DNA of 64,000 bases from assembly GCA_963556255.1 (NCBI GenBank), contig OY744605.1, positions 84,706,021-84,770,020 of the forward strand, given 5' to 3'. This stretch comes from Allolobophora icterica (lineage: Eukaryota > Annelida > Clitellata > Crassiclitellata > Lumbricidae). Of this stretch, positions 11,101 to 18,942 are shown piece by piece (position 1 is the stretch's first letter; every line of letters starts with the position of its first letter). The translations under genes and the position numbers were made by a program. The notes under the pieces were generated by a model that saw only the letters and a program-made list of their open reading frames with translations, was not told the origin of the DNA and did no database searches.

Positions 11101-11934
11101 ACGAAATTGAGAGCGAAGGCAACGTCAGAATTTGAAAAAGACTTCTTCAAACTGGCTAATAATGCAGTTTTCGGAAAAACCATGGAAAATCTTAGAAAAA
11201 GAATCAGGGTCAACCTGGTCCCGACCTCAAAAGTTGACAAACTTCGTAAACTAATTGCTGACCCGGCCTACATATCACACAAAATCTTCAACGACCAACT
11301 CGCCGCGATTCACAGTTTGAAGAACAAGCTCAAGTTAAACAGACCTGTATATGTCGGCCAGGCTGTCCTCGACCTCAGCAAGCATCTGATGTACGACTTC
11401 TGGTACAACGATGTGAAAAACGAGTACGGAGAAAAAGCCCAGTTGCTATATACAGACACTGACAGCCTGTTATTTCAGGTGGAAACTCCGAACGCCTATA
11501 CCGATATGTGGAATAAAAAACACCAATACGACCTCTCAGAGTTTCCAAGAGACAGCCCCTACTACGACGTCGAGAACAAGAAAGTCGTGGGCAAGTTCAA
11601 AGATGAATGTAACGGAGTTGCCATAGCCCAATTCGTGGGACTGCGCCCGAAGATGTACTCGATCTTAAAATCGGGTGGTTCAGAAATCAGGAAAGCAAAA
11701 GGCGTTCAGAGAGCAGTTGTGAAGAAGGATCTGCACCACGAGCTATACAAGGAGTGCCTGTTCGAACGAGAAGAGATGCGGCACACACAAGTCGTGATTA
11801 GAAGCCACGACCACCAGATCGGAGTGTACGAGCAGAATAAGATCAGCCTCTCTCCATTAGACACAAAAAAGTGGATATCTCCGGACGGGATAACAACGCT
11901 GGCATATGGGCACTACAAAATCAACGACGGTTGA
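8188..11934 (+). CDS. polB: Protein-primed family B DNA polymerase (pPolB)
   Basis: The 1248-aa protein would replicate the element by protein priming. Visible motifs in order: an N-terminal region with CFEWAILSAMYP (about residues 255-266), typical of Polinton polymerases; a C2H2-like finger CRRCLHIFC...H..DC (about 372-392); exonuclease I YADFEAL (about 429-435); an endonuclease VII-like zinc module CHICG...HCHITGKYRGAAHNAC (about 526-558); exonuclease II HNLRGYDSHL (about 572-581); exonuclease III YLRTDVLLLADVF (about 729-741); polymerase motif A YLDANNLYGWAM; motif B NNAVFGKTMEN; and motif C YTDTDS. All catalytic carboxylates are present. An AT-rich TATAAAATAATTTATAACT precedes the ATG. 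Its last 14 bp overlap the end of the convergent integrase gene. Confidence 0.97.
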   Translation: MALSANEKIEQLLGEFTGPPALRAVLKNILDEPIPDAVKRRLLQPLLPRPIPPARKHRGAKRKSLLAQFDPLLIKKDRGGPPPFLVHKELANQLLRDFRAEVPLNHRLERDALAFLSAMEHNIEAQLNEELLKQDGLKYSQVLTVELEKLAPTVDMLYDGNATPGTITNTAYFRSKAVPITNASKIQGAVRKAKAEVLKSLEDYTNEGSGWRVKRVVALDLSFARYKPFRGKSYFPTPKYIPPRTVINVKNKDNRCFEWAILSAMYPVGHGQNPDRPTKYRGHLLELNFDGIEFPVKVTDIGKFERQNPNISVSVFGWDKALYPIYVSKQTNRDYNIDLLLLVSGENYHYVWIKDLGRILNQNSKDKSKKHPCRRCLHIFCRQDLLDAHIKDCQGISKKPQRIEMPKDDENILKFQNHRKQMRAPYIVYADFEALNVPIEGAAMNPSESNTRQIAEQKPCSFCYIVVRCDGRTKKPVLYRGENAVPEFLERLQGELASIKQRLATPAKMIMSAADRQSFCEAAECHICGEALEADRVRDHCHITGKYRGAAHNACNLKLRIYPDKCKVPVVFHNLRGYDSHLIMQAIGSCEAAQDEETDINCIPNNMEKYMTFNIGQLQFIDSLQFLNSSLDKLSGNLSLEDLKVTAAYIKESFVHNDRTKLDLLRRKGVYCYEHIDDYHRFEEDRLPPKEAFYSRLSRENISDVDYEHAQRVWNEFDCKTLGDYHDLYLRTDVLLLADVFETFRDTSMKHYSLDPANYFSLPGMAWDALLKKTKIELELLTDIDMHLFVENGLRGGISMVSKRFAKANNPQCPDHDTTKPDNWIMYLDANNLYGWAMQQSLPVGGFSWESPTLDEVLETPDDAPEGFLLEVDLEYPEHLHESHSDYPLAPETLTVQEEWLSDYQNVLMNELGGKFTKHVKLVPSLRPKERYVVHYRNLKLYHSLGLQVSKIHRVIKFRQEAWMAPYIEMNTKLRAKATSEFEKDFFKLANNAVFGKTMENLRKRIRVNLVPTSKVDKLRKLIADPAYISHKIFNDQLAAIHSLKNKLKLNRPVYVGQAVLDLSKHLMYDFWYNDVKNEYGEKAQLLYTDTDSLLFQVETPNAYTDMWNKKHQYDLSEFPRDSPYYDVENKKVVGKFKDECNGVAIAQFVGLRPKMYSILKSGGSEIRKAKGVQRAVVKKDLHHELYKECLFEREEMRHTQVVIRSHDHQIGVYEQNKISLSPLDTKKWISPDGITTLAYGHYKINDG

Positions 11935-12934
11935 GTATTCTATCGGGGGGTAGCTCAGTGCCCATAGGCACCAGAAGCAGCTCCTCACGTACAAAACCGC
12001 GGCCAGGCCCATCAACTAGATGGTATAAAGCCGGTTTACCAGCCTGCCGAACAACATCCAAAATAGCGTGGATGGTGAGCGACCAGTTAGGATCGGTGGC
12101 ACGTTTGCTTCCACCTTCGAGCTCGCCGGGAGCGTACAAATAGCGGACGAGAACGTCGTGTCCGAGAATAGGCTCATCCATTCCCCACAAACGAGTTTTC
12201 ATTTGTGAATGAGAGGGCTTCTGTGTCACTTTAGCAGCTTTCATCGCTTCAACCGGCTTCATGTCGAGCAAGCGCGTCGGCTCATCGTTTAGTGTAGCTA
12301 CAACTTCGGGCAATCGTCGAACCCATTCCACTGACCGTTCTGATGACCCCCTTGCATCCAGGAGCAATTCCTGAGCGTATTGAGCACCGAAGAGTCGCTC
12401 AGCTAGAGTACGGTTAAAGCGTTCAACGATGCCCTGTTGGCGATGATTTCCGGCCTGTCCGCGTCTTACAAGAACGTCGTGCTTCGTCAGCAATGGTGTA
12501 AAATCACCCATAAATTCGCGTCCAGGATCGACCTGAAAGAGTCGAGGCCAAGTTAATGGGCCCCTCTTATAGATCCGGCTTAAAGCGGCGGCGACTTCGG
12601 TCGCACTTTTGTTGATCAACGGTTCAGCTTCTTTGTATCGTGAGGCAACATCAACAACAGTGAGAGCGTATTTATAAGTCTTTCGACCTACTTTATCGTG
12701 AGGTAAAAACAAGAGATCGGCTTGGTGTACGGCGTTTGGTCGATTTTCCTCAAACTTTGGACGCGGTATGCGGCGTGGAACGGGTAGATAAATCTGCCAC
12801 ACAGCTTGTTTCTTCAACCAATCACGAGCCTCGGCCTCGGAAACTTTGGCGGCTGAGGCTAGTTTCTTCACCGCGGCCTTACCTCGCCAGTAACCTCTAG
12901 GGCTGTAATAGACGGCTGAAAGGTGCTTAGACAT
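11921..12934 (-). CDS. Retroviral-type (rve) integrase
   Basis: The DDE integrase would cut and join the element's ends at the target. From the Met at 12934 it is 337 aa. The catalytic triad is in QADLLFL (Asp about 73), QVDPGREF (Asp about 136) and QGIVERFNRT (Glu about 171), the two last residues 35 positions apart. The N-terminal KAAVKKLASAAKVSEAEARDWL segment is helical, as in Polinton integrases that use this region to bind DNA. Upstream in-frame residues reach 13018 but form a hydrophobic stretch, so MSKHLSAV is the preferred start. TATATATA lies at 12946-12953 on this strand. The 3' end overlaps the polymerase stop convergently. Confidence 0.95.
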   Translation of the reverse strand: MSKHLSAVYYSPRGYWRGKAAVKKLASAAKVSEAEARDWLKKQAVWQIYLPVPRRIPRPKFEENRPNAVHQADLLFLPHDKVGRKTYKYALTVVDVASRYKEAEPLINKSATEVAAALSRIYKRGPLTWPRLFQVDPGREFMGDFTPLLTKHDVLVRRGQAGNHRQQGIVERFNRTLAERLFGAQYAQELLLDARGSSERSVEWVRRLPEVVATLNDEPTRLLDMKPVEAMKAAKVTQKPSHSQMKTRLWGMDEPILGHDVLVRYLYAPGELEGGSKRATDPNWSLTIHAILDVVRQAGKPALYHLVDGPGRGFVREELLLVPMGTELPPDRILNRR

Positions 12935-12980
12935 TTCAGTTAAACTATATATAACAAACAGGTAAACACATACACAAATG

Positions 12981-13036
12981 AACGCAAATGAAAAATTCAT
13001 TCGCGTTTGCGTTTTCATAAATGAAACTCATTTATG
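12981..13036. promoter_or_regulatory. Paired palindromes between integrase and PLA2 genes
   Basis: One dyad has arms AACGCAAA (12981-12988) and TTTGCGTT (13006-13013) around ATGAAAAATTCAT. The next, at 13016-13036, has arms CATAAATGA and TCATTTATG with a 3-nt centre and covers the stop of the PLA2 gene. It may be a transcription end for the upstream gene or a promoter site for the integrase. A related 21-bp dyad is at 16676-16696. Confidence 0.4.
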
Positions 13037-13618
13037 GCCCTTCGTTCTGACACCCATCCCCAGCCTCGACTTCGCCGACATAATGGCCGATACCAGCCGC
13101 GCATCCTTCTTCTCATAATCCGGAGTTTCATCGGTGAGTGCGATCTTCGACGCGGCTGCAGCGAGGATGTCATCTGCGTGGTTACGCCCCGGAGTATCTT
13201 TATGAACTGCGTAAGCCACATCGTGGTGGAGGCACGCACGGTCGAGCTGATTAACACCGTGATAGCGCTGTGACAGCCGTTTGTCGAGTTTTGTGAATGG
13301 CCCACAGTAAGAGTACTTTCCCGTGTTCTGAAAAGAACCTCCCGGATTATCTTCCGAAGACATACCGGATGGAAGACTCATATGCATCTCAGGCAGTGGA
13401 AGAGCGTTGAGGGCCCTATTCAGTAGAGAACCTCCATAAGTCTCACGAGACTTATGCTTCCGCACTTTAGAAGGCAAAATTTGGCTCTTCTTTGCACCGC
13501 AGACGGCACAGGTTCCCTTCTTGGCTGGCCGACCGTTTCGTAACTCGACGATTGTTTCATTTGAAGTCTCAGTATGTTTCTTACATCGTAGGCAATACAT
13601 TGTGTTCGTTGAATACAA
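13028..13618 (-). CDS. Zinc-ribbon plus phospholipase A2-like protein
   Basis: The 196-aa protein joins two modules. Residues 9-40 hold CLRC and CAVC pairs, a small zinc ribbon of the YC-x2-C kind seen in phage and Polinton proteins. Residues 103-139 carry YCGPFTKLD, then LDRACLHHDVAYAVH, with the catalytic His-Asp of the parvovirus-type PLA2 fold and a glycine-containing calcium-loop-like segment. In parvoviruses this domain breaches the endosomal membrane; a like role at entry is inference. It starts only 20 bp from the divergent ATPase gene, so the two probably share a promoter. MYCLRC at 13600 is an alternative start. Confidence 0.8.
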   Translation of the reverse strand: MYSTNTMYCLRCKKHTETSNETIVELRNGRPAKKGTCAVCGAKKSQILPSKVRKHKSRETYGGSLLNRALNALPLPEMHMSLPSGMSSEDNPGGSFQNTGKYSYCGPFTKLDKRLSQRYHGVNQLDRACLHHDVAYAVHKDTPGRNHADDILAAAASKIALTDETPDYEKKDARLVSAIMSAKSRLGMGVRTKGHK

Positions 13619-13638
13619 TCATAACTCGTTGTCTCTAT

Positions 13639-14325
13639 ATGGAAATAACAAATTTCGATCTCGAAGCCGACGATGTGAAAAAACACCACCATTGGTTGTT
13701 GCCATCAAGCATACGATGCATAATCTGTGGGCCTAGCGGATGTGGAAAAACAAACCTACTACTCAACCTCCTTCTGAAGAAGGGGTACCTACGTTTTGAC
13801 CGGCTCTATCTATACTCAAAGTCTCTGGGACAGGAAAAATATCAGTTCCTCCGGGACTGGGTTACAGAGTTGGAAAAAGTTGCCGGGAAGGAAGTGGCTT
13901 CCTTTCACTCTTGCTCAGATGAAATAGTTCCAGTTGAATCATTAAATAAGAATGCCAGAAGCCTTCTAGTGTTCGATGACGTCATGCTTGAAAAACAGTC
14001 GCCCATCGAAAGGTATTTCACTATGGGTCGACACGGTGGCGCGGACTGCTTCTACTTAACTCAAAATTACTTCCGCATTCCCAAGCAAGCGATCCGTGAC
14101 AATGCTAATCTTATCGTCCTCTTCAACCAAGACAGCAAAAATTTGCGAGCCATTCACGATACGTTCGTGGGCGGCGACATGTCTTTCGATGAATTCCGTA
14201 CGTTCTTCAGCGAGTGCGCTGCCCAACCATATGGATTCGCAGTCATAGATTTGACGTCCAAAGTGTACGATGGAAAATATCGTTGCGGGTTCGATCGCTT
14301 CTATAAGCCCAAGGCAAGTATTTAA
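13639..14325 (+). CDS. FtsK/A32-like genome-packaging ATPase
   Basis: The 228-aa protein is an HerA/FtsK-superfamily ATPase that would drive DNA into capsids. Walker A is GPSGCGKT (about residues 31-38), Walker B is LLVFDDVM (about 109-116), and a sensor-like FYLTQNYF follows at about 139. The frame is open upstream to 13492, but that extension overlaps the divergent PLA2 gene, and MEITNFDLEADD at 13639 gives the usual Polinton N-terminus. Stop at 14323-14325. Confidence 0.93.
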   Translation: MEITNFDLEADDVKKHHHWLLPSSIRCIICGPSGCGKTNLLLNLLLKKGYLRFDRLYLYSKSLGQEKYQFLRDWVTELEKVAGKEVASFHSCSDEIVPVESLNKNARSLLVFDDVMLEKQSPIERYFTMGRHGGADCFYLTQNYFRIPKQAIRDNANLIVLFNQDSKNLRAIHDTFVGGDMSFDEFRTFFSECAAQPYGFAVIDLTSKVYDGKYRCGFDRFYKPKASI

Positions 14326-14497
14326 AGACATGATATAGGCAACATATAGTCGACATATGGACAAAAGTTATCGTTACTGATTGATTGAATGTGTATAAAA
14401 AAATACCTTAGCGTGACAGTTGTGACGATATTATCAGTCACATTGTAAAACTTGTCACACTTAAGAACTTACAAGATATAGTCGACATACAACCACG
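14326..14497. promoter_or_regulatory. Intergenic control region before the structural block
   Basis: A 172-bp AT-rich gap holds the mid-element dyad and flanking TGTCACAC half-sites. It also has a direct repeat: ATAGTCGACATATGGACAAAAG near 14346 resembles ATAGTCGACATAC...TGGACAAAAG at about 14478-14508. Confidence 0.5.
14422..14441. promoter_or_regulatory. Dyad element copy 2 (mid-element)
   Basis: GTGACGATATTATCAGTCAC lies in the only sizeable gap of the late-gene half, between the ATPase stop and the ATG at 14498. Further GTGACA and TGTCACAC half-sites flank it. It may drive the block of structural genes that starts here. Confidence 0.6.
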
Positions 14498-15598
14498 ATG
14501 TGGACAAAAGTTTCGTCTAAACAGGAGCGAGACGCCTTGACTCAGGATTATTTAGCTCGCAGAAATCGATTGAGACAGCGTTTCGTGGATGAGAAGCTCG
14601 GTGAAGCCAACCTTCAGTACGATGCGGCAAAGCTTTTTAAACCAATAGCCACAGCCACGGCTGAATCCCAGGTGGCTACGTCTAAGGAGCTGCAGAAAGT
14701 TACCAGCGCTTTACAGGATTTGCCGGCGCAGATTTCAGAGTCTGCTAATTTTAACCCGATAGCAGCTTTGTTCGGTGAAACCGCAGGAACAGCAGCTCCT
14801 GCGCTTCCAGCGCTTCCAGCATCCCGAATCCCCCCCGCACTGTTAGTTGATCCAAACAAATATCTCAACGTCGAGGCAATCATAAGGCACGGTTTCAGAC
14901 CTCCGAGCGAGCTCGATTTAGCCGACAAGGCAGGTGCTGAAAAGATAATCGGTGAGGTCAATCACTATAATCGCCACACCCTGGGCAAAGAGAAAAAGCT
15001 GGCTAAAAAGCAAAAAGACGAAGAAAAGGTAGATGCGGTGACTGCAGATATCGAAGCCCTAAGGGAATATAAAAAGCGAATCGATACACTGATAGAGGGC
15101 CACACCCTCATCAAAAAGGGAAAGGGTTTCAGTGTTCCAACCGTTCCTCTGAAATTACAAGGTAACGCCTTGGGTGAGCTCTCCGTTGACCCCGTCGCCC
15201 TGTCTGCTGGTAGACTGAGAGTGTTTAAAGGTGGCAACCTCGTTCTCGAATCTCCGGCCGATGAGTCGTTGTTCAACCTACTAACAAAACGCTTCGTTAA
15301 GACTAAGCAATACTCGCCTCAGGCAATTGAAACTTTTAAAAAGCTCGTACAGATGTCTGGTCTGCCCATTCATGGCCGGAAAAGTAAAAAGTTCCAGCTG
15401 ATTCGAGGCGGCGCGGTGCAATTTTACAACGATCCAAACGCCCTGGTAGAGAGGTTGCAGCTTTTGGTGGCCTCTAGGGCCGCGGGAAACACAGGTCTCG
15501 GCAACGAAATCTCCGCCATTCTTGATGAGTTACTGCGTTCCGGTGCGATCTCCAAAGAGCTGGCACTCGAATTGAATAGAAACATGCTCATAAAATAG
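14498..15598 (+). CDS. Uncharacterised Polinton structural-region protein
   Basis: The 366-aa product starts MWTKVSSKQER. The N-terminal half is charged and helical with Ala/Pro-rich linkers (GTAAPALPALPASRIPPA, about residues 95-112) and a Lys/Glu coiled coil at about 155-195. The C-terminal part, with GELSVDPVALSAGRLRVFKG, FNLLTKRF and GLPIHGRKSKKFQLIRG, has the layout of a domain found in Polinton proteins of cnidarians and insects (I believe DUF8207-like, from memory). Function is unknown. Its place before the penton-like gene suggests a virion or assembly role. Confidence 0.7.
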   Translation: MWTKVSSKQERDALTQDYLARRNRLRQRFVDEKLGEANLQYDAAKLFKPIATATAESQVATSKELQKVTSALQDLPAQISESANFNPIAALFGETAGTAAPALPALPASRIPPALLVDPNKYLNVEAIIRHGFRPPSELDLADKAGAEKIIGEVNHYNRHTLGKEKKLAKKQKDEEKVDAVTADIEALREYKKRIDTLIEGHTLIKKGKGFSVPTVPLKLQGNALGELSVDPVALSAGRLRVFKGGNLVLESPADESLFNLLTKRFVKTKQYSPQAIETFKKLVQMSGLPIHGRKSKKFQLIRGGAVQFYNDPNALVERLQLLVASRAAGNTGLGNEISAILDELLRSGAISKELALELNRNMLIK

Positions 15599-15616
15599 AA
15601 ATAGAAAACAAAATTC

Positions 15617-16420
15617 ATGGCTCAGATGGAACGCTCGGAGAAACTACTCGAAGAAATTCGAGAACTTTTGCAGCCTAAGGAGAATTTTAGTATAGTTGTT
15701 TCCTCAGATACTACAGGGTGGACCACGGCTTTCTCACCACCGCTGTACCTGGATCCAAAAAGACGCTTTGAGCTTGCTTTGGTCAATCTTGAAACTTATA
15801 ACTCGATCCCGAACATAGACAGTTCAAATAACAAGTTCGTCTACAGCCCCACCAATGGACAGACCTGGAAGACGATCATTTTACCCGACGGAAGCTACGA
15901 GATCGCACAGATTAATTATGAAATCAGCCGGCAGTTAGAAATGCAAAATCCGCCGCCGCCAGGTGTTGCTCAACTCAGCTTTGATTCTCCTATTACTATA
16001 GGAGCTAACGCATCTACCCTTCGCGCCTTCGTAAAGATAACGAAGGTCCGTTTTAAGGTAGATATGGCCGCATCTACCATCAGGCAAACGCTCGGTTTTA
16101 ACCCTCAGACGCTTAGTCTTGGTTATAAAGAGGGAGAAAATCCAGTCGATATTCTCCGGGTGGACACAATTCTGGTAAATTGTGATATTATCTCTGGATC
16201 GTATCGAAATGGTAGCCAGCTGCCAGTAATCTACAGTTTTTTCCCGGATGTGTCGCCCGGCTATAAGGTAATCGAGTCTCCGAAAAATCTAGTGTACCTA
16301 CCAGTAGCACCGGCTGGCAACGTACAGGGCATTCGTGTGTGGCTGACCGACCAGAATGGTGAACAATTAAACCTCCGCGGTGAGACAGTAACTATAAGGT
16401 TTCACATCCGCAGTGCGTAG
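15617..16420 (+). CDS. Penton-like minor capsid protein (single jelly roll)
   Basis: The 267-aa protein is probably the vertex (penton) protein. After a short helical start (about residues 1-20) it is beta-rich: ALVNLETYNSIPNI (about 54-67), WKTIILPDGSYEI, IYSFFPDVSPGYK and a C-terminal IRVWLTDQNGEQLNLRGETV. These blocks match my memory of the minor capsid (penton) protein of Polintons and adintoviruses. It sits 18 bp after the previous gene, and its end overlaps the first possible ATG of the next, consistent with one transcription unit. A structure search should show a single eight-stranded jelly roll. Confidence 0.7.
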   Translation: MAQMERSEKLLEEIRELLQPKENFSIVVSSDTTGWTTAFSPPLYLDPKRRFELALVNLETYNSIPNIDSSNNKFVYSPTNGQTWKTIILPDGSYEIAQINYEISRQLEMQNPPPPGVAQLSFDSPITIGANASTLRAFVKITKVRFKVDMAASTIRQTLGFNPQTLSLGYKEGENPVDILRVDTILVNCDIISGSYRNGSQLPVIYSFFPDVSPGYKVIESPKNLVYLPVAPAGNVQGIRVWLTDQNGEQLNLRGETVTIRFHIRSA

Positions 16421-16442
16421 ATTTTCACACTTAAATATTCTC

Positions 16443-16904
16443 ATGTTTGTTCTTGGAATTAAAAAGCGGCGGCGTCGTGTCGTGGGTGGTGGACTTTTCG
16501 ACTGGATACCCAAAATCGCGGGCTTCCTTGGCCGTGCAGGCTCCTTCATTTCGGCGAATAGAGGCACAATCACAAACGTTGCCAAGGCGGTTGGTAATGT
16601 CGCGAAAGCCGGCGCCACAACAGCATCTGCCGTCAGGCAAATTGTTGATGCCGTGAAAGCGAGACGCGCTGCGGCCGTAAATGAAGCTCATTTACGAAAT
16701 GAAAATTCATCTGCCGCGCCCGTTGTTCCCGCACCTTTGGAGAAGGCGCTCAGCGACAAGAGCATCGAATACTTGAAACAACTGGCTGTGAGTCCGCCAC
16801 CCGTTGTTCCGACAATGGCTGACATAAACAGCCGCATTGCTGGATCCGGTTTCAAGACTATAAAGCCGAGTCGTTGTGGTAGGGGTCTGTTTCTTGCAAA
16901 ATGA
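16443..16904 (+). CDS. pX/pVI-like basic core protein
   Basis: The product is 153 aa from MFVLGIKKRRRR; the frame opens 10 residues earlier at 16413, overlapping the penton stop. It has a basic cluster KKRRRRVVGGG, an amphipathic segment FDWIPKIAGFLGRAGSFI, an Ala-rich helix, a Pro-rich linker and a C-terminal GSGFKTIKPSRCGRGLF. Small basic proteins with amphipathic segments (adenovirus pX and pVI) bind DNA or disrupt membranes and are cut by the viral protease; VVGGG resembles such a site loosely. Its position between the capsid genes fits. Confidence 0.6.
   Translation: MFVLGIKKRRRRVVGGGLFDWIPKIAGFLGRAGSFISANRGTITNVAKAVGNVAKAGATTASAVRQIVDAVKARRAAAVNEAHLRNENSSAAPVVPAPLEKALSDKSIEYLKQLAVSPPPVVPTMADINSRIAGSGFKTIKPSRCGRGLFLAK
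16676..16696. promoter_or_regulatory. 21-bp dyad inside the pX-like gene
   Basis: Perfect 9-bp arms CGTAAATGA and TCATTTACG flank AGC. The core TAAATGAAGCTCATTTA differs by one base from that at 13018-13034. A second dyad, ATGAAAATTCAT, follows 4 bp later. Confidence 0.3.
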
Positions 16905-17016
16905 AAAAAATTTCCGACTAATTCACAAAACGGAAAAAAAATGTTTAACCCACCACATATGAAATTAATTTGCAACATGATTAATAATTGAAGCTTGAAC
17001 TTTTTTAACTATAATA

Positions 17017-18312
17017 ATGGCGGCATTTGACGTGCCGAGTGAAATGTTGGACATCGCTTCGGCGGTACCCGATGACAATAGCATAGAATCGTTTGAATAC
17101 CGTGAGTATGAATCACAAAACCCTGCGGCTATTAACAACGGCCAGGCCATACAGATAGACATCCAGAATCAAGACATTTTCACGCAACCTTCCAAGAGTT
17201 ACCTTCTTGTGGAGGGCAGGATTACATCAACTGGCGCGGGTTACAACGCAGACTCGTTGGTGTCATTCATCAACAATGCTATCCCGTACATGTTTTCTCA
17301 AATTCGATACCTGGCTAACAATACCGAGATAGAGAATGTCATGTCACCTGGGCAAGCCACGACGATGAAAGGCATGCTGGTATACGGCGATGATTTTTCC
17401 AAAGGCGAAGGTTTAAACATGTGTTGGCAGAAGGACACGACCGCGGCGGCGGCGGCTGCGAATATCGGCTTCGAGGCCCGTCGACTGATGATCATTGGAA
17501 AACCCGTCCCTATTGGAACGTTTTCATTCATCGTTCCCTTAAGACATCTATTCGGTTTTTGCGATGATTATCACAAGGTCGTATACGGGATCAAACACTC
17601 CTTACTGCTGAGCCGGCAGGGGGATGCAGACGCGATCTTCAAGGAAGCCGCAGCGGCCAATGGCCAGATCGCGCTGACTAAACTCTCCTGGTTCATGCCG
17701 CATATAATACCCGCTCTGGAGTATAAAAGCATGCTTATGAAGCAGATTGAAGCCAAGGTTAAGGTACCTGTAGCATTCCGCGCCATGCAATGCGACAACA
17801 TTGCGGTGCCACGAGCGACGACTTTTTCCTGGCGTTTGAGCGTTAAGTCGGGCACGGAAAAGCCACGCTGGATTCTTGTTGCTTTTCAGACTGGAAAGAA
17901 TGCACATCAAGGCCAGAATCCGGCACTGTTTGACCATGTGCAGGTTCGCAACATTTTCGCTATGCTCAACAGCGATCGCTACCCGGTGGTTGACATGAAT
18001 CTCGACTTCACCAAGAGGACAACCTCTCGCGCTTACAAGGCCCTACGTGACTTCAAGGAAGAATATTGCGGTATAGACGCGCGTGAATCGTCATGCCAAC
18101 CGACACCAATCGAATTTGTAGATTTGTTTCCGATCTTCGTCCTGGACGTGCGCAGGCAATCCGAACGACTTAAAACCTCTGTACAGGACATACAAATCAA
18201 GGTGGACTTTAACGAAGGGGTACCAAATAATACGACAGCATATGCCGTCCTGATCAGCGACCGACTCCTGAATTTTGAATCGGATGGCAGCAAATTCAAC
18301 GTCGTCTACTAG
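17017..18312 (+). CDS. Double jelly-roll major capsid protein
   Basis: The 431-aa protein would form the hexon-like capsomers. Recognisable blocks are YESQNPAAINNGQAI (about residues 29-43), SKSYLLVEGRI (about 59-69), NNAIPYMFSQIRYLANNTEI, the RHLFGFCDDYHKVVYG segment (about 186-201), and FAMLNSDRYPVVDMNLDF with a C-terminal FVDLFPIFVLDV. These fit the double-jelly-roll MCP family of Polintons and adintoviruses. An alanine run (TTAAAAAANIG) lies at about residues 142-152. ACTATAATA stands directly before the ATG. The length is normal for the family and no damage is seen. Confidence 0.9.
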   Translation: MAAFDVPSEMLDIASAVPDDNSIESFEYREYESQNPAAINNGQAIQIDIQNQDIFTQPSKSYLLVEGRITSTGAGYNADSLVSFINNAIPYMFSQIRYLANNTEIENVMSPGQATTMKGMLVYGDDFSKGEGLNMCWQKDTTAAAAAANIGFEARRLMIIGKPVPIGTFSFIVPLRHLFGFCDDYHKVVYGIKHSLLLSRQGDADAIFKEAAAANGQIALTKLSWFMPHIIPALEYKSMLMKQIEAKVKVPVAFRAMQCDNIAVPRATTFSWRLSVKSGTEKPRWILVAFQTGKNAHQGQNPALFDHVQVRNIFAMLNSDRYPVVDMNLDFTKRTTSRAYKALRDFKEEYCGIDARESSCQPTPIEFVDLFPIFVLDVRRQSERLKTSVQDIQIKVDFNEGVPNNTTAYAVLISDRLLNFESDGSKFNVVY

Positions 18313-18369
18313 AAATCGGTTTTTCACATTTAGATACAAGGCCCTCTTTTAGATATATTTTTTCCAAAA

Positions 18370-18942
18370 ATGAAAACTGAATACGTTGCGTTCGGCCTTT
18401 CACTGACCGAAGGGCAAAAGCAAACATTAGCTAGAGCTGCGCGCGCCGGCACTGGTGCCACGATCCGGCTCACTCATGGCCAGCTTCGCGGAGAAGATAA
18501 GCTCGCGCTTACGAAAGTTCAAGCCGCCCGAATCGTGAGGAAGATTTCGGAAGGCGTTGGCATGGAGCTGAGATTCACCAAAACACAATTGAAAAAGATG
18601 ACAAAATCGGGCGGATTTCTTCCACTACTGGCTCTCCTCCCGCTGATTTTTAGTGGGTTAGGCGCGGTGGGTGCCGCGGCTGGAGGGGCCGCCGAGGTGG
18701 CAAAGGCCGTGCACAACAAACAGGCCAGCGATGCAGAGGCTCTGCGCAAGAAACAGGCCAGCGATGCGGCCCAAGCCGAGAAAAAACGGATCGACGACGC
18801 GGCTTTAGCAGAGGCCGCGCGTCACAATCGCGAACTCGAAGCTCAGGTCCGCGGGACCGGTTTATATCTCGGGCGCCAGACTTATGGTGGTTGCTGTTCA
18901 ATGTGTAAAGGATCCGGCCTGTACATCGGACAAAAAAACTAA
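18370..18942 (+). CDS. pVI/pX-like precursor, upstream frame of the frameshift pair
   Basis: The 190-aa protein has two short repeats, IRLTHGQLRGEDKLALTK (about residues 32-49) and LRFTKTQLKKMTKSGG (about 67-82). A hydrophobic segment GFLPLLALLPLIFSGLGAVG (about 82-101) and an Ala/Lys/Glu helix follow, then GTGLYLG and GSGLYIG near the end. The plan recurs beside adenain-type proteases in Polintons and recalls adenovirus pVI/pX. The last sense codons CAA AAA AAC before TAA contain the frameshift heptamer A_AAA_AAC (18933-18939), so a fraction of ribosomes would continue into the protease. Confidence 0.75.
   Translation: MKTEYVAFGLSLTEGQKQTLARAARAGTGATIRLTHGQLRGEDKLALTKVQAARIVRKISEGVGMELRFTKTQLKKMTKSGGFLPLLALLPLIFSGLGAVGAAAGGAAEVAKAVHNKQASDAEALRKKQASDAAQAEKKRIDDAALAEAARHNRELEAQVRGTGLYLGRQTYGGCCSMCKGSGLYIGQKN

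Noticed and set aside
12935..13018. Hydrophobic N-terminal extension of the integrase as a signal peptide
   Set aside because: It spans the palindromic intergenic region; a secreted integrase makes no sense and MSKHLSAV fits the family.
13492..13638. Longer N-terminus for the packaging ATPase
   Set aside because: The extension overlaps the divergent PLA2 gene and lacks family similarity; the Met at 13639 gives the normal length and start.
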